A stretch of 64,000 bases of DNA from the NCBI RefSeq assembly GCF_000524195.1, contig NW_020170425.1, forward strand, positions 130,668 to 194,667, given 5' to 3'. The DNA is from Echinococcus granulosus (lineage: Eukaryota; Platyhelminthes; Cestoda; Cyclophyllidea; Taeniidae). Positions 12,958 through 26,200 of this stretch are shown here, in pieces. A model generated the notes under the pieces. It did not search any database. It saw nothing but the letters and a program-made list of their open reading frames with translations, and was not told the DNA's origin. The stretch's first letter is position 1, and each line of letters opens with the position of its first letter. The position numbers and the translations under genes are program-made.

Positions 12958-13990
12958 TTACGATATCGGTGCTACTACGTATAGGTAACCCGTCGATTTT
13001 GCAAGTCTGGCCCTCGCTTTGTGTGGGCTGACAGGATCGGCGAATTGTACGTAGAAGGGGTCGGGGAAATCGCGATTGCCTTTGAGTTTCAAAGAAAGGG
13101 CATTCTACGGAACTTATTATTGTACCAAAGACTCACTGGAGATATGTCAAGTTCACAGTCTTCCATTCTAGTGCCCGGAGGCAACTGTATGATGTACTCG
13201 TATGCGTTTGGACGCTTTCGTATTCGATTGAGTTGCCAGTGCGGCTGTGGTTTAATTTCCTCTATCAGTTTATTACCCTGGTTGTTTTCAACATTGGATA
13301 GAAAGACAGGTGGGTGAGCGCAGATTTTGCCTTTCGTCACAGTTGGTGGATAAATGGCAAAGTCTGCTGAAGAAAATTCTTTGTATTTGAGGGATTCGAG
13401 CATCATAGCATCGCCTCCACGTGGTTGGTTAGACCATTCAGTAGTAAATTTCGGTAGGCTCCCACGCTCTTCTATTCTGTCGCCTTCTTGAGTTAGGATA
13501 TTTTTCTCGCGCTGTAGATAAAGTATTATTAGTGCAATAAGTTGGTCCACATCTAGGGACTGATCCGCAGTGTTGAAATTATCATTTGTAAAATTATACT
13601 GCTCAAAGACGGATGGGTGCATTGCAATGGATACTGTTTCCTCTAAAATGGAACACGCAATCTAAGCTCGTCAGTTAAAACTAGCACCTGTATCGACCGT
13701 ATATACACCCCCACAATAAAAAGGGATAGGATCTATGCTTGATTTAGGAGCATCAATTAAGTTCCATTCACATATATTTATAAAAATTGGTCGACCTTCC
13801 TAAACATATGCTTGGTAAGCAAAAATACTTTTAAAGTGCATTTTTGGAAACCTCGACACCGAGGTCTACTGAGGGGTGAAGGCCTCAATTTCATTTGCTC
13901 TGACACAAACTTCTGGTAGCCACTAGGATCGGAAAGGGCCATTTCATCCAGCATCTTCCAGATATTATCGGCACAAGCCAAATACGACAT
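12958..13990 (-). CDS. PIH1D2: PIH1 domain-containing protein 2 (PIH1D2)
   Basis: PIH1 proteins are R2TP/HSP90 co-chaperone adaptors, several of which help preassemble axonemal dynein in the cytoplasm. The four exons are 13990..13829, 13799..13688, 13642..13137 and 13104..12958 (927 nt, 308 aa; human PIH1D2 is about 315), with introns of 29, 45 and 32 nt and consistent phases. The N-terminus (IWKMLDEMALSDPSGYQKF, residues 10-28) closely matches the PIH1D2-specific start. The PIH1 core follows with EGRPIFINICEWNLIDAPKS (55-74) and VSIAMHPSVFEQ. The last exon encodes a C-terminal CS/p23-like strand region ending GYLYVVAPIS. The start ATG at 13990 gives the family-typical N-terminus. Its 3' end faces CDK12. 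The match to PIH1D2, rather than PIH1D1 or DNAAF-type PIH proteins, is from memory but extends over the whole length. Confidence 0.9.
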
Positions 13991-14883
13991 TTTAAGACGT
14001 GCGAACGCGCAGAGTTTGAGTCGTTTGGTTAATTAAAAAGCATTATTGAATGTTACTCAGTAAATAATCGTATTAATACCTTTTAGCATATATTCCTGTA
14101 TGGTAGCAAAAATTATGCGTTTATTTTTGCCTTTAAAAAGCCAGATAATTTTTTAGGCAGCTAAATATACAAAGATAACGCCACAGGTTTTCCTTTTAGT
14201 CGTACAGCAACATGGCAAATGTGTATTTCCGGGTACGGAAAGACCAAAGCGACTTTAAAATATTCTGATAGTAAGGATGCTAAAAGAATTTTCAATCTCT
14301 TGAGGAGCCGATTCCTATATGGTCATTCGCGGAGCAGAACAAGCTATCAGTGCACTGCACAAAATTTTCGAAACAATATGCTTATTAGTTACTGCAAACG
14401 AACGGCGTAAAAGTATTGCAAGTTTAATGATGTTGTTAAGATCAGCGTGTTTAGAATCAATGTACTATCAAAGTGGCACATCATCATTTTAATAGGTTAA
14501 AAATACCAAGTAATAAATCTTTTCTCTGTATATTCGATACAAACTTATGTATTAATTAAGTTTTTGGGAGCCGACCTCTAAATAGTTACTGCAAGAAAAT
14601 TTTGACTATGGAAGCGTAGTTTTTTAAAGAAATTTTTTTGAACATAGGGTGTATAAGTTGTTTATATCGACTACATTTGCCCACAATATGACAATTTCTT
14701 TGGGCTGTTTGGATATGCGATTTGCGGGGGCGCATGAACTCTTCGTTTAATTATTTATAGGAAAATCAAGTAAGCTTTGTACGTTGTCGAAACTTTCAGC
14801 GCTGCAGTTTAACGTCAGCGTATTCTGTCTTTTTTACATTTATTTTGTTGCTTTAGTTCTCAAGCGAATTACTCCCAATTTCT
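13991..14883. other. divergent intergenic region, PIH1D2 / TM2D3
   Basis: About 890 bases separate the start codons of PIH1D2 (minus) and TM2D3 (plus), so both promoters, or one bidirectional promoter, are expected here. The sequence is AT-rich. A 63-codon open frame at 14219-14410 (plus) has no recognisable similarity. No CpG-like island or clear core promoter element stands out. Confidence 0.45.
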
Positions 14884-15465
14884 ATGTTGTTCCCTTTCTA
14901 TATTATTTCCATTTCCCTGCCATTATACGCATGCCATTTATGCTCTGATGTCAGCCCTGACAGTTTAAAATGCGAATTCAATTCCACTTGTCGTTATGGG
15001 CGAGCCGTTAACGTCATGTGTCGGAGTGTGTCGAATGCCTCCGACTCCATCCATTTTTGCAAGACCATCTGCCGTTACTGCCACCAATTGACAGAAAAGT
15101 CGGATTTCTCTTGCAAACCACCTTCCAGTGAGTGTACACAACCGGGTGTTGCACGCAGTTATTACGTCGCCCAGTGTCATGCTAGTCCCACAGTTGTCTG
15201 CATGGGTCATCGAGAATTCCTGCGGATGCTTCCGTGTGTCCAAGAATCGGGCAAGAGTTATGGCATTACAGTTATATTGAGTCTGTTTTTGGGAGGTCTC
15301 GGTGCAGATCGTTTCTATCTGGGTATGTGGAGAGAGGGCCTTGGAAAGTTGTTTACCTTTGGTGGACTTGGAGTGTGGAGCGTTATTGACTTCATTCTTG
15401 TCGTTGTCGGATATATCTGTCCACCTGACGACATAACTTATTGGAGTAATGCACTGCCTATGTAA
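14884..15465 (+). CDS. TM2D3: TM2 domain-containing protein 3 (TM2D3, almondex-like)
   Basis: TM2D3/almondex is a small membrane protein required for Notch signalling in Drosophila. The single-exon frame encodes 193 aa (human about 247). Residues 1-16 form a hydrophobic signal peptide. Residues 17-122 are an extracellular region with about a dozen cysteines and N-glycosylation sites such as NST and NAS. From residue 125 the TM2 domain begins: a first helix (about 126-139), the conserved ADRFYLG loop holding the DRF motif (142-144), MWREGLGKLFTFGGLGVW, and a second helix (about 161-178), ending close to the second helix. The segment from KSYGITV onward follows TM2D3, as opposed to TM2D1 or TM2D2, almost residue for residue (WREGLGKLF is characteristic). 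The first ATG of the frame is chosen because it directly begins the signal peptide. It lies tail-to-tail with TATDN1. Confidence 0.94.
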   Translation: MLFPFYIISISLPLYACHLCSDVSPDSLKCEFNSTCRYGRAVNVMCRSVSNASDSIHFCKTICRYCHQLTEKSDFSCKPPSSECTQPGVARSYYVAQCHASPTVVCMGHREFLRMLPCVQESGKSYGITVILSLFLGGLGADRFYLGMWREGLGKLFTFGGLGVWSVIDFILVVVGYICPPDDITYWSNALPM

Positions 15466-16223
15466 TTGGTAAATCTACTTTTTACATGACTATTGTATGC
15501 ATTTTGATGATTTTATCTACGGGAATGGAATGATAATGCGTCAATGCATTTATTACTTATTCTCTGGAATATATGTACAGTATTGCACTATGATACCGAA
15601 AGGATATAATCGTTTCTGCAAAGGAATAGACGGCCCCACGGAACTCCACCCCCTCAGATCGCTCAAAAATCCCAGAATTGGTTTTTTATTTCGCGTTACG
15701 ATGCTGAAAGTTGTAGCACTTTTGCCCTTGAGCTACCTTTCGCAGGTCTAAGAGCCTATAGCGACACAGGAATTTGACTCATCATGAGAACGCGTAACAT
15801 TCTTTAGATTCCTTAATGGATTTCCGTTCCGGTACGTCGGTGACGAAGCCAAGCCAAAATTACTGCAACATGCAGCATTCACATCACCCTCAGATTAACA
15901 CGGATTGCCCTGAAAGGCTGATTGGTAAGCCCAATGAGGGATGCTTCCTCACTTTACTAGCAACATATCTTGCTATCGTTGTCTGTGAGTGATTATGGAG
16001 GATAAGCAATTTCCTCAGTAGGTGCAACATTGTATTTTTTTAAGACGATATTAATTGTGGTATTGGGACTTGAGTTTGCCATGTTCATATAGTGGTACTT
16101 CTTAGACTCGACCCACAATATTTATAACATACTGTTAAGCGTAAAGAGGAAACGGGACATAAACGGACTCATCCACTTCCACTATATCAAAAGATGTTTC
16201 AATAGTTTAAGAATATTATTTCA
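15466..16223. other. convergent intergenic spacer, TM2D3 / TATDN1
   Basis: This holds the 3' untranslated regions of both flanking genes. An 84-codon plus-strand frame (15497-15751) shows no similarity and is taken as chance. Nothing else is visible. Confidence 0.5.
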
Positions 16224-17271
16224 CTACCTAGCCAATAGACCAGGAAAGACCCTCAGGGTATTTTCATAGGCTGCGTAGGCTAAGTCGTCCGGCAACTGCC
16301 CTCTGGCACCCGCCACCACTTCCAGCACCTGCACGATGTTGGCTGGCTCGTTTCGTCCGGCAACCATGCGTCCAGATTCCCACTTATTGGGCTTATTCTT
16401 AGCAAACTTTGTTACCACGTGCTGGAAACCTGCGTGTGTGGGTCGAATTTCGCACCAGGGTGCATCTGTCTCCAACAGAATCTTCTCAGAAGGAACCGAT
16501 GCGACGACCTACGGTCAGAGATTGCAAACCGTGGTAAGAGTAATGAGCCTTTGCAACAGACTGGTTTGCTTGGATTTAGAGGTGTACCTCCAAGTTACGT
16601 TCAGTTTTCAAACTACAGCCATTGAATCCAATGTGGAATCCAAGCTCAATTATAGCCTTTGCTTGTTCTTCAGTTCCATCAAAGGTGTGCACCACCCCAT
16701 GGATAGGGCCGCATTGCTCTATGTGTTTTTGAATGCCACTGATCAGATCCTCAAAAGCATTGCGACAATGTAGAAATAAAGGAAGTTTGGTTTCAGAGGC
16801 AAGATTCAGCTGTTTTCGAAAGCATGGTAACTGAATGTCTTTGGGACAAAAGTGCACTCTATAAATGAATTTGAAGTTAGGCGAAAGCTACCTGTCGTAG
16901 TCCAGACCGCATTCGCCAATAGCGACCACACGAGACCCGGCTTCAAAAACACGGTTTTTAAGTTCTTGATAGTATTGGTCAAAATCTGCGGCGAATTCCT
17001 GACATCTTGTTGGGTGGCAACCAACCGTGTAGTAGAGGCGTGGATCAGTGCAACAGAGTGCCTTGGCGCCTACAATATCTCCTCTGCATCCTGCTTATTT
17101 AAACAATAAAGAGCAACGCTAACCGGCCGTCACTATTATCTTCTCCATCCCAAGGCTGAACGCACGCGACAGCACCTGATCAAGGTCCGGCGCGTGTTTT
17201 TGCGATCCGTTGTAAATCCCCGAGAACATACTATCCGTAAGATTTGCTCCAATATCAATGAATTTTCTCAT
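16224..17271 (-). CDS. TATDN1: TatD-family deoxyribonuclease 1 (TATDN1)
   Basis: TATDN1 is a metal-dependent TIM-barrel DNase of the amidohydrolase superfamily, implicated in DNA degradation and repair. The four exons are 17271..17124, 17090..16892, 16858..16588 and 16508..16224 (903 nt, 300 aa; human 297), with introns of 33, 33 and 79 nt and consistent phases. The start [20 protein letters not shown] is the expected N-terminus. As in animal TATDN1, the first metal-binding segment reads IDIGANL rather than the bacterial HxH. Later landmarks are [17 protein letters not shown] with the metal-binding Glu, LFLHCRN and VVHTFDG with metal-binding His residues, [10 protein letters not shown], and LLETDAPW with the catalytic Asp. 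The C-terminus matches the [13 protein letters not shown] type region of the family. All catalytic positions are present, so it should be active. Confidence 0.95.
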
Positions 17272-20200
17272 CGACAATTATGAGATCTGAACAGAGCACA
17301 AACTATCTCCGAGTATTGGCATGAACTAGATTTGCACCTCTCGAACATGACCCAAAGATCCTAATGCAGACCAGAATGTGAGGCAATGAAGCCCTATGCT
17401 GCATAATATGATGTGAAGCCTGTCCTTTTCCGAGCACAATTTAGAATGATTCGACGAGGCACCCGAAGTTGCTTATCGTAATCGCCTGTGCACAATTTCG
17501 AGAGATAGATGCACCTAGCCCGTTGGCCATTATCTGTTAAAATGCAAGTGTGTCGCACTCACCCACAACGAAAATCTTACGATAGTTCGAATTGACGCAC
17601 TGCCCTCAACGAAGATAAAATACACATAGGGATGGGTATCGACGATGAGCACACCATCGAGTTTTGCCGTCGAAAGGGACGTCTCGTTAAGGAAAGATGA
17701 GAGATTGCTATGGCAGTCATTTCAACTAGTAACATTTTGAGAGGTTTCCACAATCATATTTGTTTTAAGAGCAGCACGAAGCTTGTACTAAAATAAATCT
17801 ACCTCGGGTATCAAACTGAGCAGGATAAAAATTTACTAGAATGGTGAGTGCAACTTAATAGTCCACAGCAAGAAAGTAGTAGGCTCAGATAAATGCGCGC
17901 AGTAGATAAAAGTAGCGCATAGTGGAGCAGGGTAATACCACCATGAAGGTGAGAATGGAATAAGCGGTCCACGCGATGAATACGGGTAAAGGTAACGATT
18001 ATCGTAGTTTATCACGGAATGCAGGTGCAAGTTGGAACAGTTTCATTGATAGAGTGCACCATGAAGCATGGGTATAAGTAACTAGAATAGGCTACAAAGG
18101 TTTGTCGAGAACATTCCTGAGAGACGTTGAAAAACACTGGAATGGCGAACGGGACAGTTAAAATTATAACATTAGGCTACAGTCCAGCAAAGTGCTCGAG
18201 TTATCAATACCTATAATCGGCAAATTTTACTGCAATAGGCATCTGCTTGGATCGAGTGATCGCAGTTCAAAATGCCCGAAATAATGACTGAGGGAGGAAC
18301 AAGGTGCACGTATAAACCTGCTAAGAAGCATGACAATGGAATGAAAAAGGAAAAAATACACCGTATAAAGAGCAATCAGCAACAGGACAGCTGTGATTCT
18401 ATTACGCAATTTTTAACTCTACATGCAGCCAATCTCAGCGTACTAGACGAGATGGGTTATCAGGAGGCTTTATTTCAAAAAACAACCACACGAACAAATT
18501 TGCGGAAAGAAAGGGTTGGAGCTTTCATTGTCATCATGGTTTTCATGGGCGGGACGTAAGTTTCGTACTAAAGCATGAAAATAATTATAAGCACACGAAT
18601 TTCACAATTTCGGGATTTGTTAAAATGTACTCAAGGCAGAAACCAAGAATGAGAACCAGCACACTACTAAGCATTTTCCAATAGCACCATGGTAAATGAA
18701 GTGACAAACACCCAGACGGATGAGATACGGCGTTGGCATGCTGGGGCCTGTCGATTCGGTTGTAGTATTGACAAAACCAGTTTCCGTTCCTTTAGGCCTT
18801 TCGCTACTCAACATTTAATGTAAACCCATTACAGTCGATTACTATGTATTGCCCCCTCCAGTAGATTTGTGCAGCTGAAATCCTGCCAGCCCGAGGGTTC
18901 CCTAGACCAATAGACACGTTTTATTCTTCCGGAATATCACGCCTAAACTTTTAATCCTATTTAGGAACACACATTCATTTCGGATACCAACACTGTTATT
19001 CCCCCTTGGTGAACAAATGAATGCGTACAAATGGCATTAAACCAAGTTCTGTTGCAGAGAGCAGCTAAGATTCCAAACTGTTTTCGGCAAGGAGAACGCG
19101 GCATCGTGCTCTGTGGCAGGCAATTTAAGCTAAAGTTAAAACTTAGGCACCCACCGATGCACGCCATAAATTTCCTCCGAGTGAAATCATTTCAATTGAT
19201 AGGTCCACATCAAAATGGAACTGGTATAGATTCTTCGCAAGAACCTATTGCACCGAAATCAAAGACATGTAAATAGATGAAGGAGCATTGCAGATGGAAA
19301 CCAAACCCACTCGATAATTCTCCTTTTCTGATACGGAACGCTTGACATCCCTCAGTCGAAACCGATGTACCTCAGAGAAGAGACCGCAGCTTTTCTTTTG
19401 AAGCCCACAGATACGTCTGCCATGTATTCAAGAGTCAAATGGAGATTGTAAGAGAAAACTACTACTCAGATGAGATTAGCGGTGCCATTTGTCATGGTTA
19501 AGTCATCTCCAAATTCAACCCACTACAAAACAGACTTACAGTACCGTTTGGGATATGCTGCGCGGTAAATACCAAAAATACTAATGTCCATTTGATCGAG
19601 ATCGGGGACCGAAGACGTAAATGCCGTTCACACAACTGACAACAATGACAGCCGTGTGAGCCGAACCACGCATTACCAACTAGTTCTGCGTTGGCTAATT
19701 TGTAACCTTTGCCGTTAAAATTAAGCGTTAAAACACTTTAGGCAAGATGACATTAGGCGATTTCTTAAAGGAGATTTTTCTCTTCTGATACAAATAAGGG
19801 GCAAATCTTTGTGATAGATGCGCAACTCAACGCAAAGTTAAGGGCATTATAAGGAGTAACAAAGAACCTTATTAAACTACGCATTTGCAAATCCGATGAG
19901 ATGATTTTGTGCTAATGTGCAAAATATGAACAAACAAATAGGCATTGGAATTTTTGCCTGATGCGACGAAATTCCGTCTTGACTACTTGGCTGTAGTAAA
20001 GACATATGAAATTTTTTCCGAAGTTACCCTTAGTGCCTAACATTTGCCTCACATCTTGTCACACTAGAATAGGGTCTCCTAACAGCACAATTTCCATTGA
20101 TTCTCTCTTCTACACCCAACTTTACGCCCATGGATAGAGGATGAGTAGGGGGCCCATCTTACGGTTGTGTGGTACAAAGGAGCTTAGCAGATTATTAAAG

Positions 20201-23200
20201 TTTAGGAAAGAGTTCAACTCCTCCCTAGGGGTCAACGGCATCCGCTCAACCGCAAGGCTAATGAAAACTTGACCCCTTTCTACCAAAAATGTATTTTCAA
20301 GTAAACATATACTACAGGATAGTATAATCCACGCGTAAGATTTGTGCTTAAATAGCAAATTCATTAAATTAAATTGTGAGTTTTGCCACCGAATCAATAC
20401 ACTTTTCAGACTTTCCGTTGCGAAATCTGTTTTTATCCTTTACAATTGGTTTTGTCACCTTCCAAACAACGGCAGAGACAAATTTTGTGCCCATTTCACC
20501 GTGGGCGCAACACTTTCCTTCAATTACTTTCTAATTAAAATATTTAATCAATTTTAGAAATAACTACTCGAGAAAATGAGGGTGGGACAACCAAAAGCTC
20601 TCAATTCTACGGGTGCTTTTGCAGCGCATTAATTATTCATTTAAAACTCAATTTTATTAACGGGTCGCTTAGTGGTTCCGCTATTGTACCGTCTACGAGC
20701 GGCCTGACCTTCGGGTCGTGCCAGCTGTTTCAGTCCCTCCCGTATGCCGATAATACATATTCTGCCCGGGTATCATGTTTTATTTCGTCTTCGGTGAGGG
20801 CTCTGGGTGGCACGCTTACCCCTTTAGTTTTTATTATGCAGTCATCGCTAAAATCGCAATCAGCCAAAACAGTCCAGCAGGGCATGAGCAAAAGCCTACA
20901 GAAGGCCCCGCAGGCCACTAATATGTCCCGAAGACCACGTCACGCAGTGGAAGTACAACCTGCAGGGACTTGCGTACTTGCGCAACTAAAAGACAGTTAA
21001 ATAAAACAATTCAGCAATCGAACATCAAACCGGATGTACTAATGCTTTTCACTTTACACTGAATGAATTCCAATGACAGTAGATTTCTCCTGTGAATTTT
21101 TAGCTTTAGCTTTATTCACAATGATTTCCGTAGAAGTTTTGGTAAACGTTTTCGCTAATAACTAACCACAAATCTGTAATAATTATACCTTCCGAGAATC
21201 ATTTATGGGGAGTTTCGCCTTATAGCCCAATACTCATTTACAAAAAAACAAACTCATCACTAGCTTAGACTTTGCTGGCATGATAGTACCTGTCAATTTT
21301 GCCCTAGTTATTAACTTGTAGTTTCCTTACATAAGCCTTGATTTGATAATTTCGTCTAGGCACGATCAAAATTCACACCTTTACTGAACAAATTGGTGTC
21401 CGCCAGAGGGTCATTCCAGGCCTCCAACATTTCCGTACTTCATTAGGGCAGCATGCTCAACCATGTGTCTTTCTGATTGAAGTGATTTTCCATTGTTCTT
21501 ACAAGTTGAAATTGAAAGATCAAAATGCAGATTTGGGCTTTTAATGTAAATAAATGGTCAACTCTTCGCCACACCTTTTTAAATCCAACTAAGTGCTGAT
21601 AAGTGTTCCAAACTAAGTGTTAAGCAATCGCCCACAACATTATTACCCCCCATTCGAATAAAGTGAGAATTTGGTCACTTTAGAACCGGAGCGACTAAAT
21701 ATCCCGCGCACAGTGGCAGTAGATTTTCTCATGCTACAATACGGGAAATTCCAATTAGTCTTACCTAATGATTTTGAACGAATTTATGCAAGTCAAACTT
21801 GAAATCGAATTGCCATCTAACCCACTAAATGGATGAATGTCAACTAACTTCCCTCAACTTGTTACACTCAACTAATGCGGAGCCAAACGAGTCGATAGAA
21901 ATGCTGCATTTGGCAAATTATTTATTGTGGTCACGAATTGAGAATGCCTTATATAAAATACAATGCGTGAGAATACGTTCTGTTGTATGTATAAAGCAGA
22001 AATGACGGAGACAACAGGCATCTCATACCCCCATCACTACCCCCAATAATTTTCAAACTCATTTGTCCTTAAGGGAAAAAACTGATCTCGGAATCATTCG
22101 TTTAGAATTATTAATCAGGTGCATCTGTTTCATTTCTTTTGCGTAATTCCGTTATTCCGCAAATTTTATCATTTTCTTGCATTTCAGCATACATCTGACC
22201 AACACATTTAATTCGTTCCAAAAATACGCAAGTGTAGTATATTATATTTAAAAACCACTCAAGGCGCTTCATCTGCTAACTCAAGGTTAATCCTTTCATG
22301 ATCATCAGAAAGGAAGAATTTCGTAAGCTATGCGGGTACAATGGCTTTCCTGCATTTACCAGGAAGAACCATTCCACCAAAGGTAAAGTGGATTAGTTCT
22401 GGTTAAACAATATCATCAGTTTTTTTCGTTTTTTTTCCCATAACCTTCAATGAGCCGGTCTTTTCAAAGCATCTTACAGCCAAAAACATTCAGGCTTGGC
22501 TGCAGTGTAGCGTCATACAAGTCACGTAAACAAGGAATGCACTTCCGAAGTAATATCTAAGGTACTAAAAGAACCACCTGTAAAAAGATGGATTCACTAT
22601 ATTTTGTTTTCATAGGACTAAAGAAATTGCGCATTTGGCAACAAGAACAAGGATGTTTGGTGAAGCAAATTAAGCGCGAAAATACTGCCTTCATATGAAG
22701 TGATTTAAGCAAATTTTGCATTCGGTGAACCAGCCACAATACCATAAGAGATCCTACTCATCCTGTCTTGCCTTCTTGACCATTAACTCTCAGCTTCACA
22801 ATGGAATTCAAAGGTGGATTTCTGGCAAAAACAAGATTAGTTAACTTGGTTTACTATTGATGTAGCAGTACCAAGGAGTGGGGGGACTTAAACTCAGAAC
22901 TTGACAACAGAAACAGTAGTAAGACGTTAGCGTAAAAAGGGAACCAACTCTGGCTTGCATTTGTCCACCAAAGTGGCCGTAAATTCGACTGAGAGTAGGT
23001 GAAAGCATTCAAACATCATGTCAATAGGCATTCAGGAATTACAATCGGAGCTGCAGACTTCTTTAACCAAAATGGGTTGCCCCTGACATAAGATGGGCAG
23101 TAAATTTAAGATCACTGTTTGGCAGTACGGCGGGGATGTAGTGAGGTTTGTTTTGAAATGAATTAGCATACATTTTCCTAAAATAAATTGAATGCGATGG

Positions 23201-26200
23201 CGAACTGGAAGTTTAGAAGTAAAGCAGGAAATTAAACTATAAAATCAAATTAATGAAGAAAGCGTTGCAATTATCTCACGGTTAGTCTACTGTAATGTTC
23301 ATCAATATGACGAAAGGGGACTCGAATCTTGGTGCTACATATTAGATGTTGGGAGTTGCAGAGGTCGTTGATAAGAAATTTTGTTTTTGAAATTCCAAAA
23401 CCAATTCGCTATAACCTTACTTTTTCATAAAAATCGGTGGCAAAGTCGGATGATACAATTCACAGCACTTTAACCACTAAAGATGCGTACAAAGAGGAAT
23501 TTTCTCATTTGACCGGAAATTTTTCAGGGTAAAAGTGTGTCGCGGTGCTTTGGGTTTACGTTTTCTCCTTTACTCTGTGGTGCCAAATAATCTGCATCCG
23601 GCTGATGGCATAGACGGAATGTCGCAAAATTACTCCGAAAATAGGGGGTGTTTGCAATCTAAAGCGGAGAACTTGTGAAAAGATAATCACTGCTTAATTT
23701 AAAAATTTGGTAATGTTTGCACTGAAAGTGCATGTAGCTGTGATTAACTCACTATTTCACAAATTCACTACGGTTGAACTGCTTTTATGGTGTTCAAAAA
23801 TCACCCTTTTTAAAGAATGTCATTTGCAAAATTTGTTACATCTCGTTGATTTATGAATATTTTAATCAGTACGCAAGCAGAGTTTTGTGTTTCTTTGTAT
23901 TATCACTAAATATAGATTAACAGACTTGCTTGTGGGGATTCTGGTGAACAGTGAATGGGCGCAGTACTGACTGCCAAACCTTTGTTAACTGCAGATTTAT
24001 GTGTAAAGTGGTCATATAAGTTTTGGTAAATGTTAAACAGACAAACCGAGTGTATTTCTATCAAGACTGCCATTTATCCAATTTTAAGAAATCTAGCCGT
24101 GAAAATGCAGAAACGCCCTGAATAAAACAACCACTATTTTAGTTTAAAAACAGTCCTCAAAACTAATAGCCCATAAGTATTAACTACCTGTTTTAGAAGT
24201 GATACGGTTAAATTTAAATGGCTTAATTTTACCCATTAAGGATACTACGACTTTAAATCGACACCTTTTGATTTGAAAGTAGTAGTCACGTTTGAAAAAT
24301 TGTTTTTCAATAGATCCAGATGATATATTGGCAGTATTTCTAAGTCGATAGTTCTTTTATACGATTTAATATTATAAAACCAAACATGAAACCCTCCTTG
24401 ATGAGTTTACAGCCGAATATTCAAATATCATACCCAAAGTTATGCAGTGCTACTACTCACTTCTGAATGAGTTAGTCTGTCTTTAAGCTCCATTGCATGA
24501 TGAAGCTTAAAAAGTTCTTTGTGATTTATGTATCAGCCGTTAACTTCACTAGTATTGTTTCGAATTCGGCTATTGAGAATGCTATACTAAAATACGAACC
24601 CTGTCCTCAATAATATTCACGAATAAAACTGGAGATGAGTAATATCCCGTTAGTGTGAATCATACAAACAGCTATTTTTTGGCACTAGTGCTAAAAAACT
24701 CCAGGTAAAATGCCGGGACTGTCGTAATGCATATCCAAACTGCCAAAATACATCTACCAGATTTTTGCATTATTTGACGCCAAAAATAATACTATTCAGA
24801 TTGACTCCGCTCGCCTACAAAACTATCTGAGACAAAGAGTTGAAATTGTGAGGGCGCAGTGGCATTTGATCCTCAAAATGTTAATGATTAAAGAATAGCT
24901 CTTCTTATTTTTTTTAGCTGAATAAAAGGAGCAGAAGCAAAGGTACATTGTAGGGGAATGTTTCCTTCAAATGCCAGTTGACAACTTGTCTTTTAGATAT
25001 TTATTTTAAAATTGAGGTGCATTTGCCACCAATATATGAGTACGCCTGCTTAGGGTAAACTCAATACCTTGTACAGATGAACAGTATGTTTAACCACCAG
25101 ACACGAATGTCCGTAAAGGACAGAATACTGCAAGAAGCGATTTGAAGTATTGGCAAAACTTCCGTAGTTCTAAAATAATTTGTTATGGTGCCATAGTATC
25201 ACTACAAATGCCAAACATTTGCGTTTTCAAGTGAATATTTTTAGATCTGCAGAAATCCACGGAAACCTTGGAAACATTATGAAGGAAAAGAAAAGCTTTA
25301 GGCTTCTTTATATGTAGCCTAATGATAAACGCTTCGAACGTTTGCTCTATGTAACAAAAAAGCATCAGGTCACGATTAGCCATGTGGCTGTTATTAGGGC
25401 GGTGATAATTTCAGTAAAAAGAGGTATCAAAATTAGACGACGCATGGGCATCCTCCGTACAGTAATTATTTCACTTTTTACGAAGGAGGCAAATCGGGTC
25501 TGTGCTTAAAAGTTGAAAAGTTTCACCATCCCAAATCAGAAGCTTAAAACCAGTGGAATTTTTTGGTGTGTGCACAGGTAGGATTTTTCGCATGATCATT
25601 GTCATGGGCTTGTTTTTTGCTCTGAATCACAGTAGTAGGCATTAAGAGCGTGAAACCACTATTTACGGATTCAAAAAAAAAGTATTTTATATCCCGAATC
25701 AATATGAGAACTAGGTATTTAAAACTCTACTGTACAAACACTAATTACAAAATAACTAGGCATACCAGCATATGATATTTGGATGTTTTTATAATGGATA
25801 TTTCTGCAATTTAGCAAGCCGGTAACTGCGATGCCTTGGAAATATCAAAGAAGGTAAATTTGGTGAGCGTAATCGAAACTTCTCATTAAAGACGGATAAT
25901 TAATAATGAAGTAAAGTGAGGGTAATCTATTGCGACAGCTTTTGTGGATGTTTTTATAAAATACATTTCCCAGGTTAATATGCAAATGGCCAAAATATTT
26001 CCCATGGCTAGCGTATTTGATAAAATCGTTCAGTAATTCGCAAAACTTGCTAGAACACACCTTTTTACCTAATTCAATACATAGTATTTCAGTTATCATT
26101 ATAAGAATATTATTATACAATTCGACATGGAAACAGAACTGTGCACCAAGACTATTGTTTGAAGCGCATTTGATAAGTGAAGAAGTAATTTTCGTAAAGA

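Noticed and set aside
13021..13317. Plus-strand 98-codon frame as a gene
   Set aside because: It is the antisense shadow of PIH1D2, whose coding frame and splice phases are well supported.
20640..21000. GC-richer patch with overlapping frames on both strands as a gene or satellite
   Set aside because: Neither frame resembles a family I know, and I saw no internal repetition or clear splice structure. Left as unassigned sequence.
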